Below, piece by piece: positions 1 through 7,888 of a DNA stretch of 64,000 nt. Position 1 is the first letter of the stretch, and each line of letters starts with the position of its first letter. The notes below the pieces were generated by a model, which saw only the letters and a program-made list of their open reading frames with translations, ran no database searches and was not told the DNA's origin. The stretch covers positions 1-64,000 of the forward strand of contig JASLAX010000158.1 in the NCBI GenBank assembly GCA_030146875.1. Reading direction: 5' to 3'. A program made the position numbers and the translations under genes. This DNA is from Longimicrobiaceae bacterium. Its GTDB lineage: Bacteria > Gemmatimonadota > Gemmatimonadetes > Longimicrobiales > Longimicrobiaceae.

Positions 1-23
1 TCCTGCTCCAGCAGCGTGCTCAT
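1..23 (-). CDS. 5' end of an unidentified gene downstream of the Rrf2 regulator
   Basis: Only the first seven codons (MSTLLEQ) lie in the window; the gene runs off the left edge. Its ATG overlaps the TGA of the Rrf2 gene as ATGA, and an AGGAG-like ribosome site lies just upstream inside that gene. This means it is probably translationally coupled to the regulator and may be its target. Nothing can be said about function. Confidence 0.4.
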
Positions 24-502
24 GGCGTGCTCCTTTCGAGCGGTCGGACCGCGATCGCGCGGGTCCGGGGGAGGGACGCGGAGACGGGCTCCGCGGGAGA
101 CTTCGGATCCATCAGGTCCGCGATGGTGGTGCGGCGCAGCGGTTCCCACAGGTCCTGCTGCACGGCGCTCCAGCCCGCGTGCGCCGCGCACGGCGACGAT
201 CCGCCGCAGGGGCGGTTTCCCAGCAGGCACACGGCGCGGGGGCGCGGTCCGTCCGACACGGCCGCGACCACGTCCGCCAGCGCGATCCGCTCCGGCGCGT
301 CCACCAGCCGGAACCCGCCGGCGGCGCCGCGCGTGCTGGCCAGCAGCCCGCGGCGGGCCAGGGTGTTCAGCGTCTTGCCCAGGTAGTTGGCCGGCGCGCC
401 GAGCGCCCGCGCCACGCGCTCGGCGCCCACGGGCTGACCGTGGGGCTGCTGCGCGAGGAACAGGACTGCGCGGATCGCGTGTTCGGACGTCTGGCTGAGC
501 AT
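20..502 (-). CDS. Rrf2 family transcriptional regulator with a possible Fe-S cysteine triad
   Basis: A 160-residue protein beginning MLSQTSEHAIRAVLF, the usual Rrf2 opening, followed by a winged helix (residues about 10-60). A C-terminal cysteine triad, C-x6-C-x5-C within CLLGNRPCGGSSPC, matches the spacing that holds an Fe-S cluster in IscR and NsrR to within one residue. The internal ATG at 502 was chosen because it follows AAAGGAGACGCGACC and matches the family start; upstream extension gives Arg/Pro-rich nonsense. It is coupled by ATGA to the gene leaving the window. Known members sense NO, iron or cluster status; which signal applies here is not visible. Confidence 0.88.
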   Translation of the reverse strand: MLSQTSEHAIRAVLFLAQQPHGQPVGAERVARALGAPANYLGKTLNTLARRGLLASTRGAAGGFRLVDAPERIALADVVAAVSDGPRPRAVCLLGNRPCGGSSPCAAHAGWSAVQQDLWEPLRRTTIADLMDPKSPAEPVSASLPRTRAIAVRPLERSTP

Positions 503-515
503 GGTCGCGTCTCCT

Positions 516-527
516 TTCGCATACGAA
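516..527. promoter_or_regulatory. Short palindrome upstream of the Rrf2 gene, possible operator
   Basis: TTCG-CATA-CGAA lies 14 bases before the Rrf2 start and overlaps the ribosome-site region. Position and symmetry suit autoregulation by the encoded protein, but the arms are only 4 bp, so chance is possible. Confidence 0.25.
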
Positions 528-722
528 TGTGCGATTTGGCGACGGGCCGGGATGTCGGCGGATGGCGGAACTTCGATGGAGACCTCTCCACGGCTGCGTG
601 GGGGGATTTCCGTAGGTCGGGCGATGTGCTGGGTTTCGTCGCCGGAGGATGGCGGGGTGGAGCGCGGATGAACGGCGGAGCGGGCGTCCGTCCTCAGACG
701 ATCAGAGGTTGGAATACGCACG

Positions 723-762
723 AACGCCCCGCTCCACCTCGTGAATGGTGGAGCGGGGCGTT
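723..762 (-). terminator. Strong hairpin, terminator of the small gene at 822-998
   Basis: A perfect 15-bp inverted repeat (AACGCCCCGCTCCAC and its complement) with a 10-base loop lies 60 bases past the stop of the leftward small gene. There is no clean T-run, as is usual at this GC. The rest of 503-821 shows no gene. Confidence 0.6.
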
Positions 763-821
763 GGTTGGTCTGCGGAGTCGTTCCCTCGGTCGGGCGATCG
801 GCGCGCCGAGGCCGGGGCGGA

Positions 822-998
822 CTACGACCCGCGCTTCTTCTGCTCCCCGCGATTGTTCTGATCGGCCGCGTGCGATGGGTGGTTCGAGTTCTTGACGTTC
901 GCGCGATCGTCGTTCGGATCGTAACGGGGCTGGCTTCCTCCCCGATCGACCGGGGCGCCACCCGTTCCTGGCTGTTCCTTCTTGCTGCCGTCCGCCAT
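822..998 (-). CDS. Small hydrophilic protein of unknown function
   Basis: A 58-residue, highly charged protein without hydrophobic segments, beginning MADGSKKEQPG and ending RGEQKKRGS; probably largely disordered. The ATG at 998 was preferred over an upstream TTG at 1010 because GGAGG sits five bases before it. A strong hairpin follows the stop, so it looks like a single transcription unit. The function is not recognised; composition resembles small stress-related hydrophilic proteins, but this is not evidence of homology. Confidence 0.55.
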   Translation of the reverse strand: MADGSKKEQPGTGGAPVDRGGSQPRYDPNDDRANVKNSNHPSHAADQNNRGEQKKRGS

Positions 999-1049
999 CC
1001 TGGCCTCCAAGTGACTGTTGCGTCCGCAGATACTTGGTCGGCGAGGAGT

Positions 1050-1433
1050 TCAAGATCGGTGCCTGTTGGACGATGAAATGTCCCGGCCGTGTCGATGCCC
1101 GCCCCACCACCAGTAGACGAAGGCGCCCACGAACATGCCCAGGACCACGACCACGCCCCACCGCCCCTTCCCCCGGGGATCTCCCGGATAGCGCGTGGCC
1201 CAGTGGTAGATCGCGAGCACCCAGGCGCCGAGCAGGGTTGGGGGCACGATCAGCGCGGCCGTCTTGAAGGCCTGGAACGCGGCGGGCTCTCGCGCGAGCC
1301 ACTCCCGGTCCGCGGTGAGGGCGAGGGCGAGCAGGAAGGCGAGGATGCCGACGGTGATCAGGTACCTGCCGACGAGCACCATAGCGATCGCATGAAACGG
1401 TGTGACGGTGCGCTGGGCGGGGGCAGGCGACAT
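1050..1433 (-). CDS. Small integral membrane protein of unknown function
   Basis: A 127-residue protein with three hydrophobic stretches: about residues 16-40, 58-78 and 92-112. The last one ends in an aromatic run (VYWWWGG) and a basic His/Arg tail. This suggests an inner-membrane protein with a cytoplasmic C-terminus. The start at 1433 is uncertain; an internal ATG at 1382 directly before the first membrane segment is the alternative. No family was recognised and no neighbour suggests a role. Confidence 0.5.
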   Translation of the reverse strand: MSPAPAQRTVTPFHAIAMVLVGRYLITVGILAFLLALALTADREWLAREPAAFQAFKTAALIVPPTLLGAWVLAIYHWATRYPGDPRGKGRWGVVVVLGMFVGAFVYWWWGGHRHGRDISSSNRHRS

Positions 1434-1447
1434 TCTAGCGAAAATGG

Positions 1448-1480
1448 GGGCCGCTGCCGAGAGGTACTCGACAGCGGCCC
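1448..1480 (-). terminator. Terminator of the barrel-like gene at 1665-2285
   Basis: A 9-bp GC-rich inverted repeat (GGGCCGCTG with CAGCGGCCC). Read leftward it is followed by CCATTTTC, a short T-run, so it fits intrinsic termination of the gene ending at 1665. Confidence 0.5.
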
Positions 1481-1664
1481 GCGGTGCATCCTCGGCCCGC
1501 TCTCCCTGCAGACCCCCAGGCAGGGGTCGAGTCGGCTGCGTCGACCGTTCAGGGACGGCGCCTACGGGACGGGCCTGGGCGACGAGGTGGGGCATGGCGG
1601 AAGGGGAGGGGCGCGGCCCGCACGGCGGCGCGCGAAGCAAGCAGGAGGAGAGGGAGGGCGCGAA

Positions 1665-2285
1665 TCATCCGCCCGGGCGCGGGAGGGCGGCGGGTGCGCG
1701 CGCGGCGGCGCGGCCGCGGCGGGGGCTGATGTTGCCCAGGCGGATGTAGAGCTCGGCGCCGCGCTCGCGGAAGCCGAAGCGCTTCTCGACCGTGAGCTCG
1801 ATCACGCTCAGGGAGACGTCCCACTCGTCGCCGAACACGCGCATCCCGATGCCGCCGGCCACCGCGGGGGCGAAGCCCTGCTCACCGGCGCTGAAGTCGG
1901 CCACGCCGTACGCCCCCGCCGTGCCGATCAGGTACGGCTCCGCGCGGGAGCCGCGGGCGGCCTCGAAGTGCTGCGAGCGGAAGGCGCGGGTCAGGGTGAG
2001 CTGCGGGCCGGCCAGGGCGCGCTCCACCACGTTCGCGCCCGTGGTCACGCCCCCCGCGCCGCCGATCCCCGCCATCCACCCGCCGCCCCCGCGGTCCGGC
2101 CACACCACCCCGCTGGAGAGCATCAGGTCCCGGCCGCGGTTCAGGGGGCCGGTGAGCTGGGCCACCAGGTGGAAGGTGCGGTGGCTCCCGGACACGTCGT
2201 ACGGCTGCACGGGGCGCTGGGCGCCGGCGGGGGTGGCGGCCAGCAGGGCCAGGAGGATCGCGGCGGCCGGAGAGGTCCTCTGCAT
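1665..2285 (-). CDS. Exported protein, probable small outer-membrane beta-barrel
   Basis: A 206-residue protein with a clear signal peptide (MQRTSPAAAILLALLAAT, then PAGAQ as the cleavage region). The rest alternates Gly-rich turns and amphipathic strands such as SLSVIELTVEKRFGFRERG, and the last strand ends ELYIRLGNISP, as expected of outer-membrane barrel or porin-like proteins. The C-terminal tail is Arg/Ala/Pro rich. The start at 2285 is chosen for the signal peptide. It lies downstream of the GNAT gene in the same direction with an 83-base gap. The exact family was not recognised. Confidence 0.6.
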   Translation of the reverse strand: MQRTSPAAAILLALLAATPAGAQRPVQPYDVSGSHRTFHLVAQLTGPLNRGRDLMLSSGVVWPDRGGGGWMAGIGGAGGVTTGANVVERALAGPQLTLTRAFRSQHFEAARGSRAEPYLIGTAGAYGVADFSAGEQGFAPAVAGGIGMRVFGDEWDVSLSVIELTVEKRFGFRERGAELYIRLGNISPRRGRAAARAPAALPRPGG

Positions 2286-2368
2286 CGGGCGCGGTGGCGG
2301 CGGGTTTCGGCGCGGGACGGAGCCGCTGGGTGCTGCACGCACGGGGGGCCCGCGGATCCCTCCACCCC

Positions 2369-2875
2369 CTACGCGCCCTCTAGGTCCACGAGCAGGTGCA
2401 TCTGGCAGGCCGCCTCGCCGCCCATCTCCTCCGGCGGTGGCGCGGTGCGCGCGCGGCGCACCATGTACCGCTCGGGCTCCGGCAGCGGCGTGAAGCCGAG
2501 CGGGGCGTACACCCCGTGCGCGTCGCGCGTGGCCAGCAGCCAGGTGGAGACGTCGCGCACGGCGGGGTGGCCCATCAGCGTCTCCACCATCCACCGCCCC
2601 AGCCCGCGCCCGCGCTCCTCCTCCAGCAGGAACACGTCGCACAGGTAGGCGAAGCGCGCCCCGTCGGTGATGGCCCGGGCGAAGCCGACCTGCCGTTCCG
2701 CGCGGTACAGGCCCACGGGCAGCGAGCCCTCGATCCCGCGCCGCACCGTCTCCCGGGCGATGCCGGGGCTCCAGTACGAGCGCGCGAGCATGGCGTGAAT
2801 GGCGTCCAGGTCCAGCTGGGCCCGGTCGTCGCTCAGCACGTGCTCGCCGCGCGCCCACTCGTGCACCTCGGTCAT
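2369..2875 (-). CDS. GNAT family N-acetyltransferase
   Basis: A 168-residue acetyltransferase. The fold is seen from FARAITDGARFAYLCDVFLL (strands beta 2-4, residues about 65-85), the acetyl-CoA pyrophosphate loop EERGRGLGRWMV (about residues 87-98) and the C-terminal ATRDAHGVYAPLGFTPL, typical of this family. Members transfer acetyl from acetyl-CoA to an amine of a small molecule or protein; the substrate is unknown. It is a full-length single domain and its ATG is the only sensible start. Confidence 0.85.
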   Translation of the reverse strand: MTEVHEWARGEHVLSDDRAQLDLDAIHAMLARSYWSPGIARETVRRGIEGSLPVGLYRAERQVGFARAITDGARFAYLCDVFLLEEERGRGLGRWMVETLMGHPAVRDVSTWLLATRDAHGVYAPLGFTPLPEPERYMVRRARTAPPPEEMGGEAACQMHLLVDLEGA

Positions 2876-2966
2876 GGAACGCTCCGCGGGGTGAAAACGT
2901 GACGCGTCATCGCCGGTGCCGCGGAACGGGGCCGCGGGACTCCCCCGGGGGCACCGTCGCCCGCCG

Positions 2967-4229
2967 TCACGCGTCCTCCCGCTCGCCCAGCAGGTGGCGG
3001 CGCAGGCGGTCCAGCGCGATCTGGGCCGTCATCCCCTTGATCCACTCGCGCCCGCGGTCCCCCACGTCGTAGCGGCGCGACCACGTCCCCCCGTCCCACG
3101 CCAGCCCGATGCAGACGGTGCCCACCGGCTTCTCCTCCGTCCCGCCACCCGGCCCCGCGATCCCCGTGGTCGACAGCCCCACGTCCGCCCCCGCGGCGCG
3201 GCGCGCCCCCTCCGCCATCTCCGCCGCCGTCTCCGGCGACACGGCGCCGTGGGCCCGCAGCGTCTCGGGGCGGACGCCCAGGAGGGCCTGCTTCGCCTGG
3301 TTCGAGTACGCGGCGACGCCCAGCAGGAAGTACTCCGACGAGCCGGGCACGTCCGTGATCCGGTCGCCGATGCGGCCCCCCGTGCAGCTCTCCGCGAGGG
3401 CCAGCGTCATCCCCCGCTCCCGCAGCAGGCGGCCGACGGTCTCCTCCATCCCCTCGTCGCCCACGGCGTAGAGGTGGGGCCCCAGCCGCTCGCGCACCCG
3501 CGCCTCCATCCCGTCGAGCCGCGCCTCCAGGTCCTCGTCCGGCCGGCCGGTGACGGTGAGGCGCGCCTGGATGCGCGGGAAGGCGGCGCGAAAGGCCAGC
3601 CGCGCCTCCGCGGGGTCCACCACGCCCGCCAGCCGCTCGTCCAGCGTGCTCTCCGGCAGCCCGAAGGTGCTGAAGACGCGCGTGGCGAAGCGGACGCCGG
3701 GGGAGAGGGAGGCGGCCCAGGGGACCACCGTCTCCCGCACCATGCGCCGCGTCTCGCGGGGCACGCCGGGGAGCGAGACCACCCAGCGCGTCCGCCCGCC
3801 CCGCTCCAGGGGCAGGACGAAGCCCGGCGCCGTGCCCGTGGGGTTGGGGACGACCGTGGCGCCGCGGGGGAAGAGGGCCTGCTTGCGGTTGTTGGGGGTC
3901 ATCTCCACCCCGCGGGCCCGGAACAGCTCCTCGACGTGGGTCAGCGAGGGCGCGTCCATCTCCAGCGGCACCCCGGCCAGGCGGGCGACGCACTCGGTGG
4001 TCAGGTCGTCCGACGTGGGGCCCAGGCCCCCGGTGGAGACGACCACCTCCGCGTCCTGCAGCGCCCGCTCGAAGGCGCGGACGATGGCGTCCGGGTCGTC
4101 CGCCACCGCGTGCACCGCGACGGGGTCCAGTCCCACGGCGCGCAGCTCCCCCGCCAGGAAGCCCGAGTTGGTGTCGGTCGTGTTCCCGCCGACGATCTCG
4201 TCGCCGATGGCCAGGAAGGCGGCGCGCAC
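2967..4229 (-). CDS. cinA: CinA family protein: molybdopterin-binding-like domain plus NMN deamidase domain
   Basis: A 420-residue, full-length CinA. The N-terminal MoCF-like domain (about 1-170) contains AIGDEIVGGNTTDTNS and STGGLGPTSDD. The C-terminal amidase domain (about 255-415) contains LALAESCTGGRIGDRIT and STTGIAGPGGGT. In other bacteria the C-terminal domain deamidates nicotinamide mononucleotide and the N-terminal domain has ADP-ribose pyrophosphatase activity, so the protein recycles pyridine nucleotides. The GTG start at 4229 lies one base beyond the stop of the upstream SDR gene, so the two are surely co-transcribed. Confidence 0.93.
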   Translation of the reverse strand: MRAAFLAIGDEIVGGNTTDTNSGFLAGELRAVGLDPVAVHAVADDPDAIVRAFERALQDAEVVVSTGGLGPTSDDLTTECVARLAGVPLEMDAPSLTHVEELFRARGVEMTPNNRKQALFPRGATVVPNPTGTAPGFVLPLERGGRTRWVVSLPGVPRETRRMVRETVVPWAASLSPGVRFATRVFSTFGLPESTLDERLAGVVDPAEARLAFRAAFPRIQARLTVTGRPDEDLEARLDGMEARVRERLGPHLYAVGDEGMEETVGRLLRERGMTLALAESCTGGRIGDRITDVPGSSEYFLLGVAAYSNQAKQALLGVRPETLRAHGAVSPETAAEMAEGARRAAGADVGLSTTGIAGPGGGTEEKPVGTVCIGLAWDGGTWSRRYDVGDRGREWIKGMTAQIALDRLRRHLLGEREDA

Positions 4230-4230
4230 C

Positions 4231-5085
4231 TCAGCCCTTTCCGCCCGGGCGCATCCTGGCCGCGGCGGCCTTGAGCGCCTCGCGCGGCAGGCGGGTCAGG
4301 CCGTTGAACTCGCCGCCCGAGGCCAGCCACTCCCCGCCGTCGATCGTCACGCACTCCCCGTTCACGAACGGCGCGCCGTCGCAGACCAGGAACACGGCCA
4401 GGTCGGCCAGCTCCGCGTGGTCGCCGAAGCGCCCCATGGGGATCCGCGCCTTCGCCTCGGCCTCGAAGTCCGGCGTGGGCATCAGCGCCCCCCACGCGCC
4501 CTCCGTGGGGAACGGCCCGGGGGCGATGGCGTTGCTGCGGATGCCGTAGGTGGCCCACTCCACCGCCAGCGAGCGGGTGATGGCCAGCACGCCGGCCTTG
4601 GCGGCGGCGGAGGGCACCACGAACGCCGACCCCGTCCACGCGTAGGTGGTGACGATGTTCAGGATGCTTCCCCCCTTACCGCGCTCGATCATGGAGCGGC
4701 CCACCGCCAGCGTCATGTGGAAGGTGCCGTTCAGCACGGTGCGGACGATGGCGTCGAAGCCGTTGGGGGACAGGTCCTCGGTGGGCGCCAGGAAGTTGCC
4801 GGCGGCGTTGTTCACCAGCACGTCGATGCCGCCCCAGCGCTCCGCCACGGCGGCTACGGTCGCCTCCACCTGCGCGAAGTCGCGCACGTCGCAGGGGTGC
4901 GTCATCACCCGCTCGCCGGTGGGGTCCACCCGGCCGGCGGCCCCCCCCAGCCGCTCGGCGCTGCGGCCGGTGATGGCCACGCGCGCGCCCAGCTCGGCGA
5001 AGCGGCGCGACATGGAGAGCCCCAGGCCCGACCCCCCGCCCGTCACCAGAACCGTCTTTCCCCGCAGCAGATCGTCCCGGAACAT
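4231..5085 (-). CDS. SDR family oxidoreductase resembling 2,4-dienoyl-CoA reductase (DECR2 type)
   Basis: A 284-residue Rossmann enzyme. The cofactor loop TGGGSGLGLSM is near residue 16, NNAAGNF near residue 92, and the C-terminal signature is AVEWATYGIRSNAIAPGPF. The usual YxxxK is altered to PSAAAK, lacking the Tyr, as is typical of dienoyl-CoA reductases of the DECR2 group. It probably reduces dienoyl-CoA with NADPH in unsaturated fatty-acid oxidation. The ATG at 5085 follows GAGGAGGCGGGG. It is transcribed with cinA, which follows directly. Confidence 0.85.
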   Translation of the reverse strand: MFRDDLLRGKTVLVTGGGSGLGLSMSRRFAELGARVAITGRSAERLGGAAGRVDPTGERVMTHPCDVRDFAQVEATVAAVAERWGGIDVLVNNAAGNFLAPTEDLSPNGFDAIVRTVLNGTFHMTLAVGRSMIERGKGGSILNIVTTYAWTGSAFVVPSAAAKAGVLAITRSLAVEWATYGIRSNAIAPGPFPTEGAWGALMPTPDFEAEAKARIPMGRFGDHAELADLAVFLVCDGAPFVNGECVTIDGGEWLASGGEFNGLTRLPREALKAAAARMRPGGKG

Positions 5086-5142
5086 CCCCGCCTCCTCGCC
5101 TCTCCGTGGGGGCCGCGGGGGGAGCCCCGGAATCGGCCGTTT

Positions 5143-5187
5143 CGTGCGTCCGAAAGGCTTCCAATCGGACGCACGTCCTGTTATAAT
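5143..5187 (+). promoter_or_regulatory. Perfect 11-bp palindrome next to a consensus -10 box, between divergent genes
   Basis: CGTGCGTCCGA (5143-5153) and TCGGACGCACG (5165-5175) form a perfect inverted repeat with an 11-base spacer. TATAAT follows at 5182-5187 for rightward transcription of the metallopeptidase gene at 5311. A -35 box would fall in the spacer (TTCCAA, weak). The palindrome overlaps it and also lies upstream of the leftward SDR-cinA unit, so it may be an operator for one or both. Confidence 0.5.
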
Positions 5188-5310
5188 AGTAGGATAGCTC
5201 GCCCTACCCGGCGGGCGAAAGGTGGGATCCGGCCCTCGCGCCCGCGTACCCTCCCTCGCCCCCTGAAGCACCTCGCTCCTGGTTCCTCCTCCCCGCTTCG
5301 GAAGGTCACC

Positions 5311-7887
5311 GTGAGAAGCAACCTGCTGTTCTCCCTCGCCGCGCTCGTGCTCGTACTCCCGGCCTGCAGCGGCGGCGACGGGGGCGGAGGCGGTACCGGT
5401 ACCCAGAAGACGCCCACGACGCTCCGCCTGGACCGCACCAGCCTGGCGGTGCCCGACGGCGACACCACGCGCGTGAACGCGGCGGTGCTGGACCAGACGG
5501 GGCAGCCCATCGCGCTCGCCGGCGGCACTACGGCGTCGTGGTCCACCAGCGACGCGAACGTCGCCACGGTGGAGGGGCAGGGGCTCACGGCCCGCATCCG
5601 CGGCGCCCGCCGCGGCACCGCCAAGGTGCGGGTGGAGGCGGGCAGCCTGCGCGACTCGGTCACGGTCACCGTGACGCCGGTCGCCACGGCCATGTCGTAC
5701 GTGAAGGGGGACGGGCAGGAGGGGAGCTCGGGCTCGCCGCTGGCGGACAGCGCGGTGGTCCGCGTGGTGGACCGCAACGGCGAGGCGGTGGACGGCGTCA
5801 CGGTGACGTTCGCGGTCACGGAGGGCGGCGGCTCGGTGAACCCGGCCTCGGCCGTCACGGACGCGCAGGGCCACGCCCGCACGCAGTGGACGCTGGGCGC
5901 GCAGGGCGCGAACGTCATCCGGGCGTCGCTGGCCTCGCTGCCTCCGGTGGCGTTCAACGCCACGGCGCGCGCGGGCACGGCGGTGAGCATCACGGCCATC
6001 ACCCCGGCCACCATGGTCCCCGGCTCGGCGATCACCATCACCGGCAGCGGCTTCGGCTCGGCCGCCGGGACCCAGGTCGTCATCGACGGCGTGACCGCCG
6101 CGGTCAGCAGCGCCACGGCCACCCAGATCGTGGCCACGGTGCCGGCGCGCTCGGCGCTCACCTGCCGCGCCACCGGCCCGGTGGCGGTGTCGGTCAAGGC
6201 GCTGGCGACGGGCTCCATGGCCGCCCGCGCCCACCCGCTGCAGGTCGCCATCCCGAACAACCTGGCCGTGGGCCAGTCGGCGGTGCTGAGCGCCCAGGAG
6301 CAGATCTGCGTGGACTTCCCGCAGGGCGGCCGCTACGTGATGAGCGTCTACAACGGCAGCACCACGCAGAACTCCTCCGCCTCGTACCGCCTGACCGGCG
6401 GCGGCGCGGGCGTGGCGGCTTCGCCCTCGCTCTCCCGCGCCCCGCGCCGCTCCGCGGCCCCCCCCGCCGGCATGCCGGCGCTGGACGAGAGCAAGCACGC
6501 GCGCATTCTGGACGCGAACCGCGCGCTGGTGCAGCGCCTGGGCGCCCCGCGGCGGCCGGCGGTGGACCGGAACGCGCGCGGCAGCCTGCGCCGGAGCGTG
6601 CAGGCGGCCGGCCCGGCGGTGGGCGACACCATGAGGATGCGGGTGCCGAACATCAACTCCAACACCTGCACCGCCTACATCGAGATCCTGGCGCGCGTGG
6701 CCTACAGCGGCACCCGTGCGGTCATGCTGGAGGACGCCGCGGCGCCGCTCGCCGGCACCATGGACACCTACTTCCAGCTCGCAGGGCAGGAGATGGACAC
6801 GCGGATGTGGAACGTCCTGCGCGGCTCGTTCGGCGACCCGCTGGCGTTCGACGCGAACCTGGACGGCGACGGGCGCGTGAAGATGGTCTTCTCGCCGACG
6901 GTGAACAACTTCGGCGGGGTGGCCGGGTTCGTGACCTCGGCGGACTTCTACCCCCGCACCACCTGCCCGGCCAGCAACGAGGGCGAGACGTTCTACGCCA
7001 CGGTGCCCACGGCGCCGGGGACCGGCTACTCGGGGAACACGGCGGACAACTGGTTCCGGACCATGCGCTCGACCATGATCCACGAGGTCAAGCACATCAC
7101 CGCCTACTCCGAGAAGTTCGCGCGCGCCGCCCCGCTCGCCCCGAGCCTGGAGGAGAGCTGGCTGGAGGAGTCCACCGCGCGGCTGTCGGAGGAGTTCTGG
7201 GCCCGCACGTACTTCGGGTACGCGCAGGGCGGGAACGTGGAGTACGCGAACAGCGTGTACTGCGAGGTGCGCCCCAGCAACGCGGCGTGCAGCGGCAACC
7301 CGTACGTGATGTTCAAGCACTTCAGCTCGCTGTACGACTACCTGGAGAACACCGAGGTGCTCACGCCGCTGGGCCGCGGGGTGCCGGGCGACGCGACGTT
7401 CTACGCCAGCGGCTGGTCGCTGGTGCGGTGGGCGGTGGACAACTACGGCGGCGCGAACGAGAGCGCCTTCGTGCAGTCGATCATCCAGGAGACCGCCAAC
7501 CGCGGCTACCGCAACCTGGAGGTCCGCACGGGCCGCTCGTACGGGGAGCTGCTGGCCGACTGGTCGCTCGCGCTGGCGGTGGACGACTACCCCGGCCTGA
7601 CCCCGGCGAACCCCCGGCACAAGTTCAACGGGTGGAACCTGCCGAACATGTTCGCCGGGCTGAACCAGGACTTCCCCTCCGGGTTCACCAAGGCCTCGCC
7701 GCTGAACAAGCGCGTCGTGGCGCCCGGGCCCTTCGCCACCGACGTGGGCACGCTCCGCTGGGGCAGCGCCTCGATCTGGGAGATCCCGGAGTCAGCCACG
7801 GAGCGGCCGGCCGTGGGCATCCGCGGCATGGGCGGGACCGGGACCCCGGCCCCCACGGTGGGCATGGCGGTCATCCGGGTGAAGTGA
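5311..7887 (+). CDS. Secreted lipoprotein metallopeptidase with Ig-like and IPT/TIG domains (M30-like)
   Basis: An 858-residue protein. It begins with a lipoprotein signal (lipobox LPAC at about residues 21-24) and a Gly-rich spacer. Next come a BIG2-like Ig domain (about 35-125), a BIG1-like domain (about 130-225) and an IPT/TIG domain (about 228-315, ITAITPATMVPGSAITITGS). The catalytic part carries MIHEVKHITAY with the zinc-binding HExxH at His591, and downstream Glu residues in EESWLEESTARLSEEF supply a third ligand. This arrangement resembles hyicolysin-type M30 peptidases. It probably sits on the outer membrane and degrades or anchors to external protein. The GTG start at 5311 was chosen because it opens the signal peptide. 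Confidence 0.8.
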   Translation: MRSNLLFSLAALVLVLPACSGGDGGGGGTGTQKTPTTLRLDRTSLAVPDGDTTRVNAAVLDQTGQPIALAGGTTASWSTSDANVATVEGQGLTARIRGARRGTAKVRVEAGSLRDSVTVTVTPVATAMSYVKGDGQEGSSGSPLADSAVVRVVDRNGEAVDGVTVTFAVTEGGGSVNPASAVTDAQGHARTQWTLGAQGANVIRASLASLPPVAFNATARAGTAVSITAITPATMVPGSAITITGSGFGSAAGTQVVIDGVTAAVSSATATQIVATVPARSALTCRATGPVAVSVKALATGSMAARAHPLQVAIPNNLAVGQSAVLSAQEQICVDFPQGGRYVMSVYNGSTTQNSSASYRLTGGGAGVAASPSLSRAPRRSAAPPAGMPALDESKHARILDANRALVQRLGAPRRPAVDRNARGSLRRSVQAAGPAVGDTMRMRVPNINSNTCTAYIEILARVAYSGTRAVMLEDAAAPLAGTMDTYFQLAGQEMDTRMWNVLRGSFGDPLAFDANLDGDGRVKMVFSPTVNNFGGVAGFVTSADFYPRTTCPASNEGETFYATVPTAPGTGYSGNTADNWFRTMRSTMIHEVKHITAYSEKFARAAPLAPSLEESWLEESTARLSEEFWARTYFGYAQGGNVEYANSVYCEVRPSNAACSGNPYVMFKHFSSLYDYLENTEVLTPLGRGVPGDATFYASGWSLVRWAVDNYGGANESAFVQSIIQETANRGYRNLEVRTGRSYGELLADWSLALAVDDYPGLTPANPRHKFNGWNLPNMFAGLNQDFPSGFTKASPLNKRVVAPGPFATDVGTLRWGSASIWEIPESATERPAVGIRGMGGTGTPAPTVGMAVIRVK

Positions 7888-7888
7888 T

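Noticed and set aside
4231..7620. A leftward reading frame of more than 1100 codons across the metallopeptidase gene
   Set aside because: It is the antisense shadow of the rightward gene at 5311-7887 fused in frame with the real SDR gene; the upstream part is His/Arg/Val-rich nonsense. Only 4231-5085 is real.
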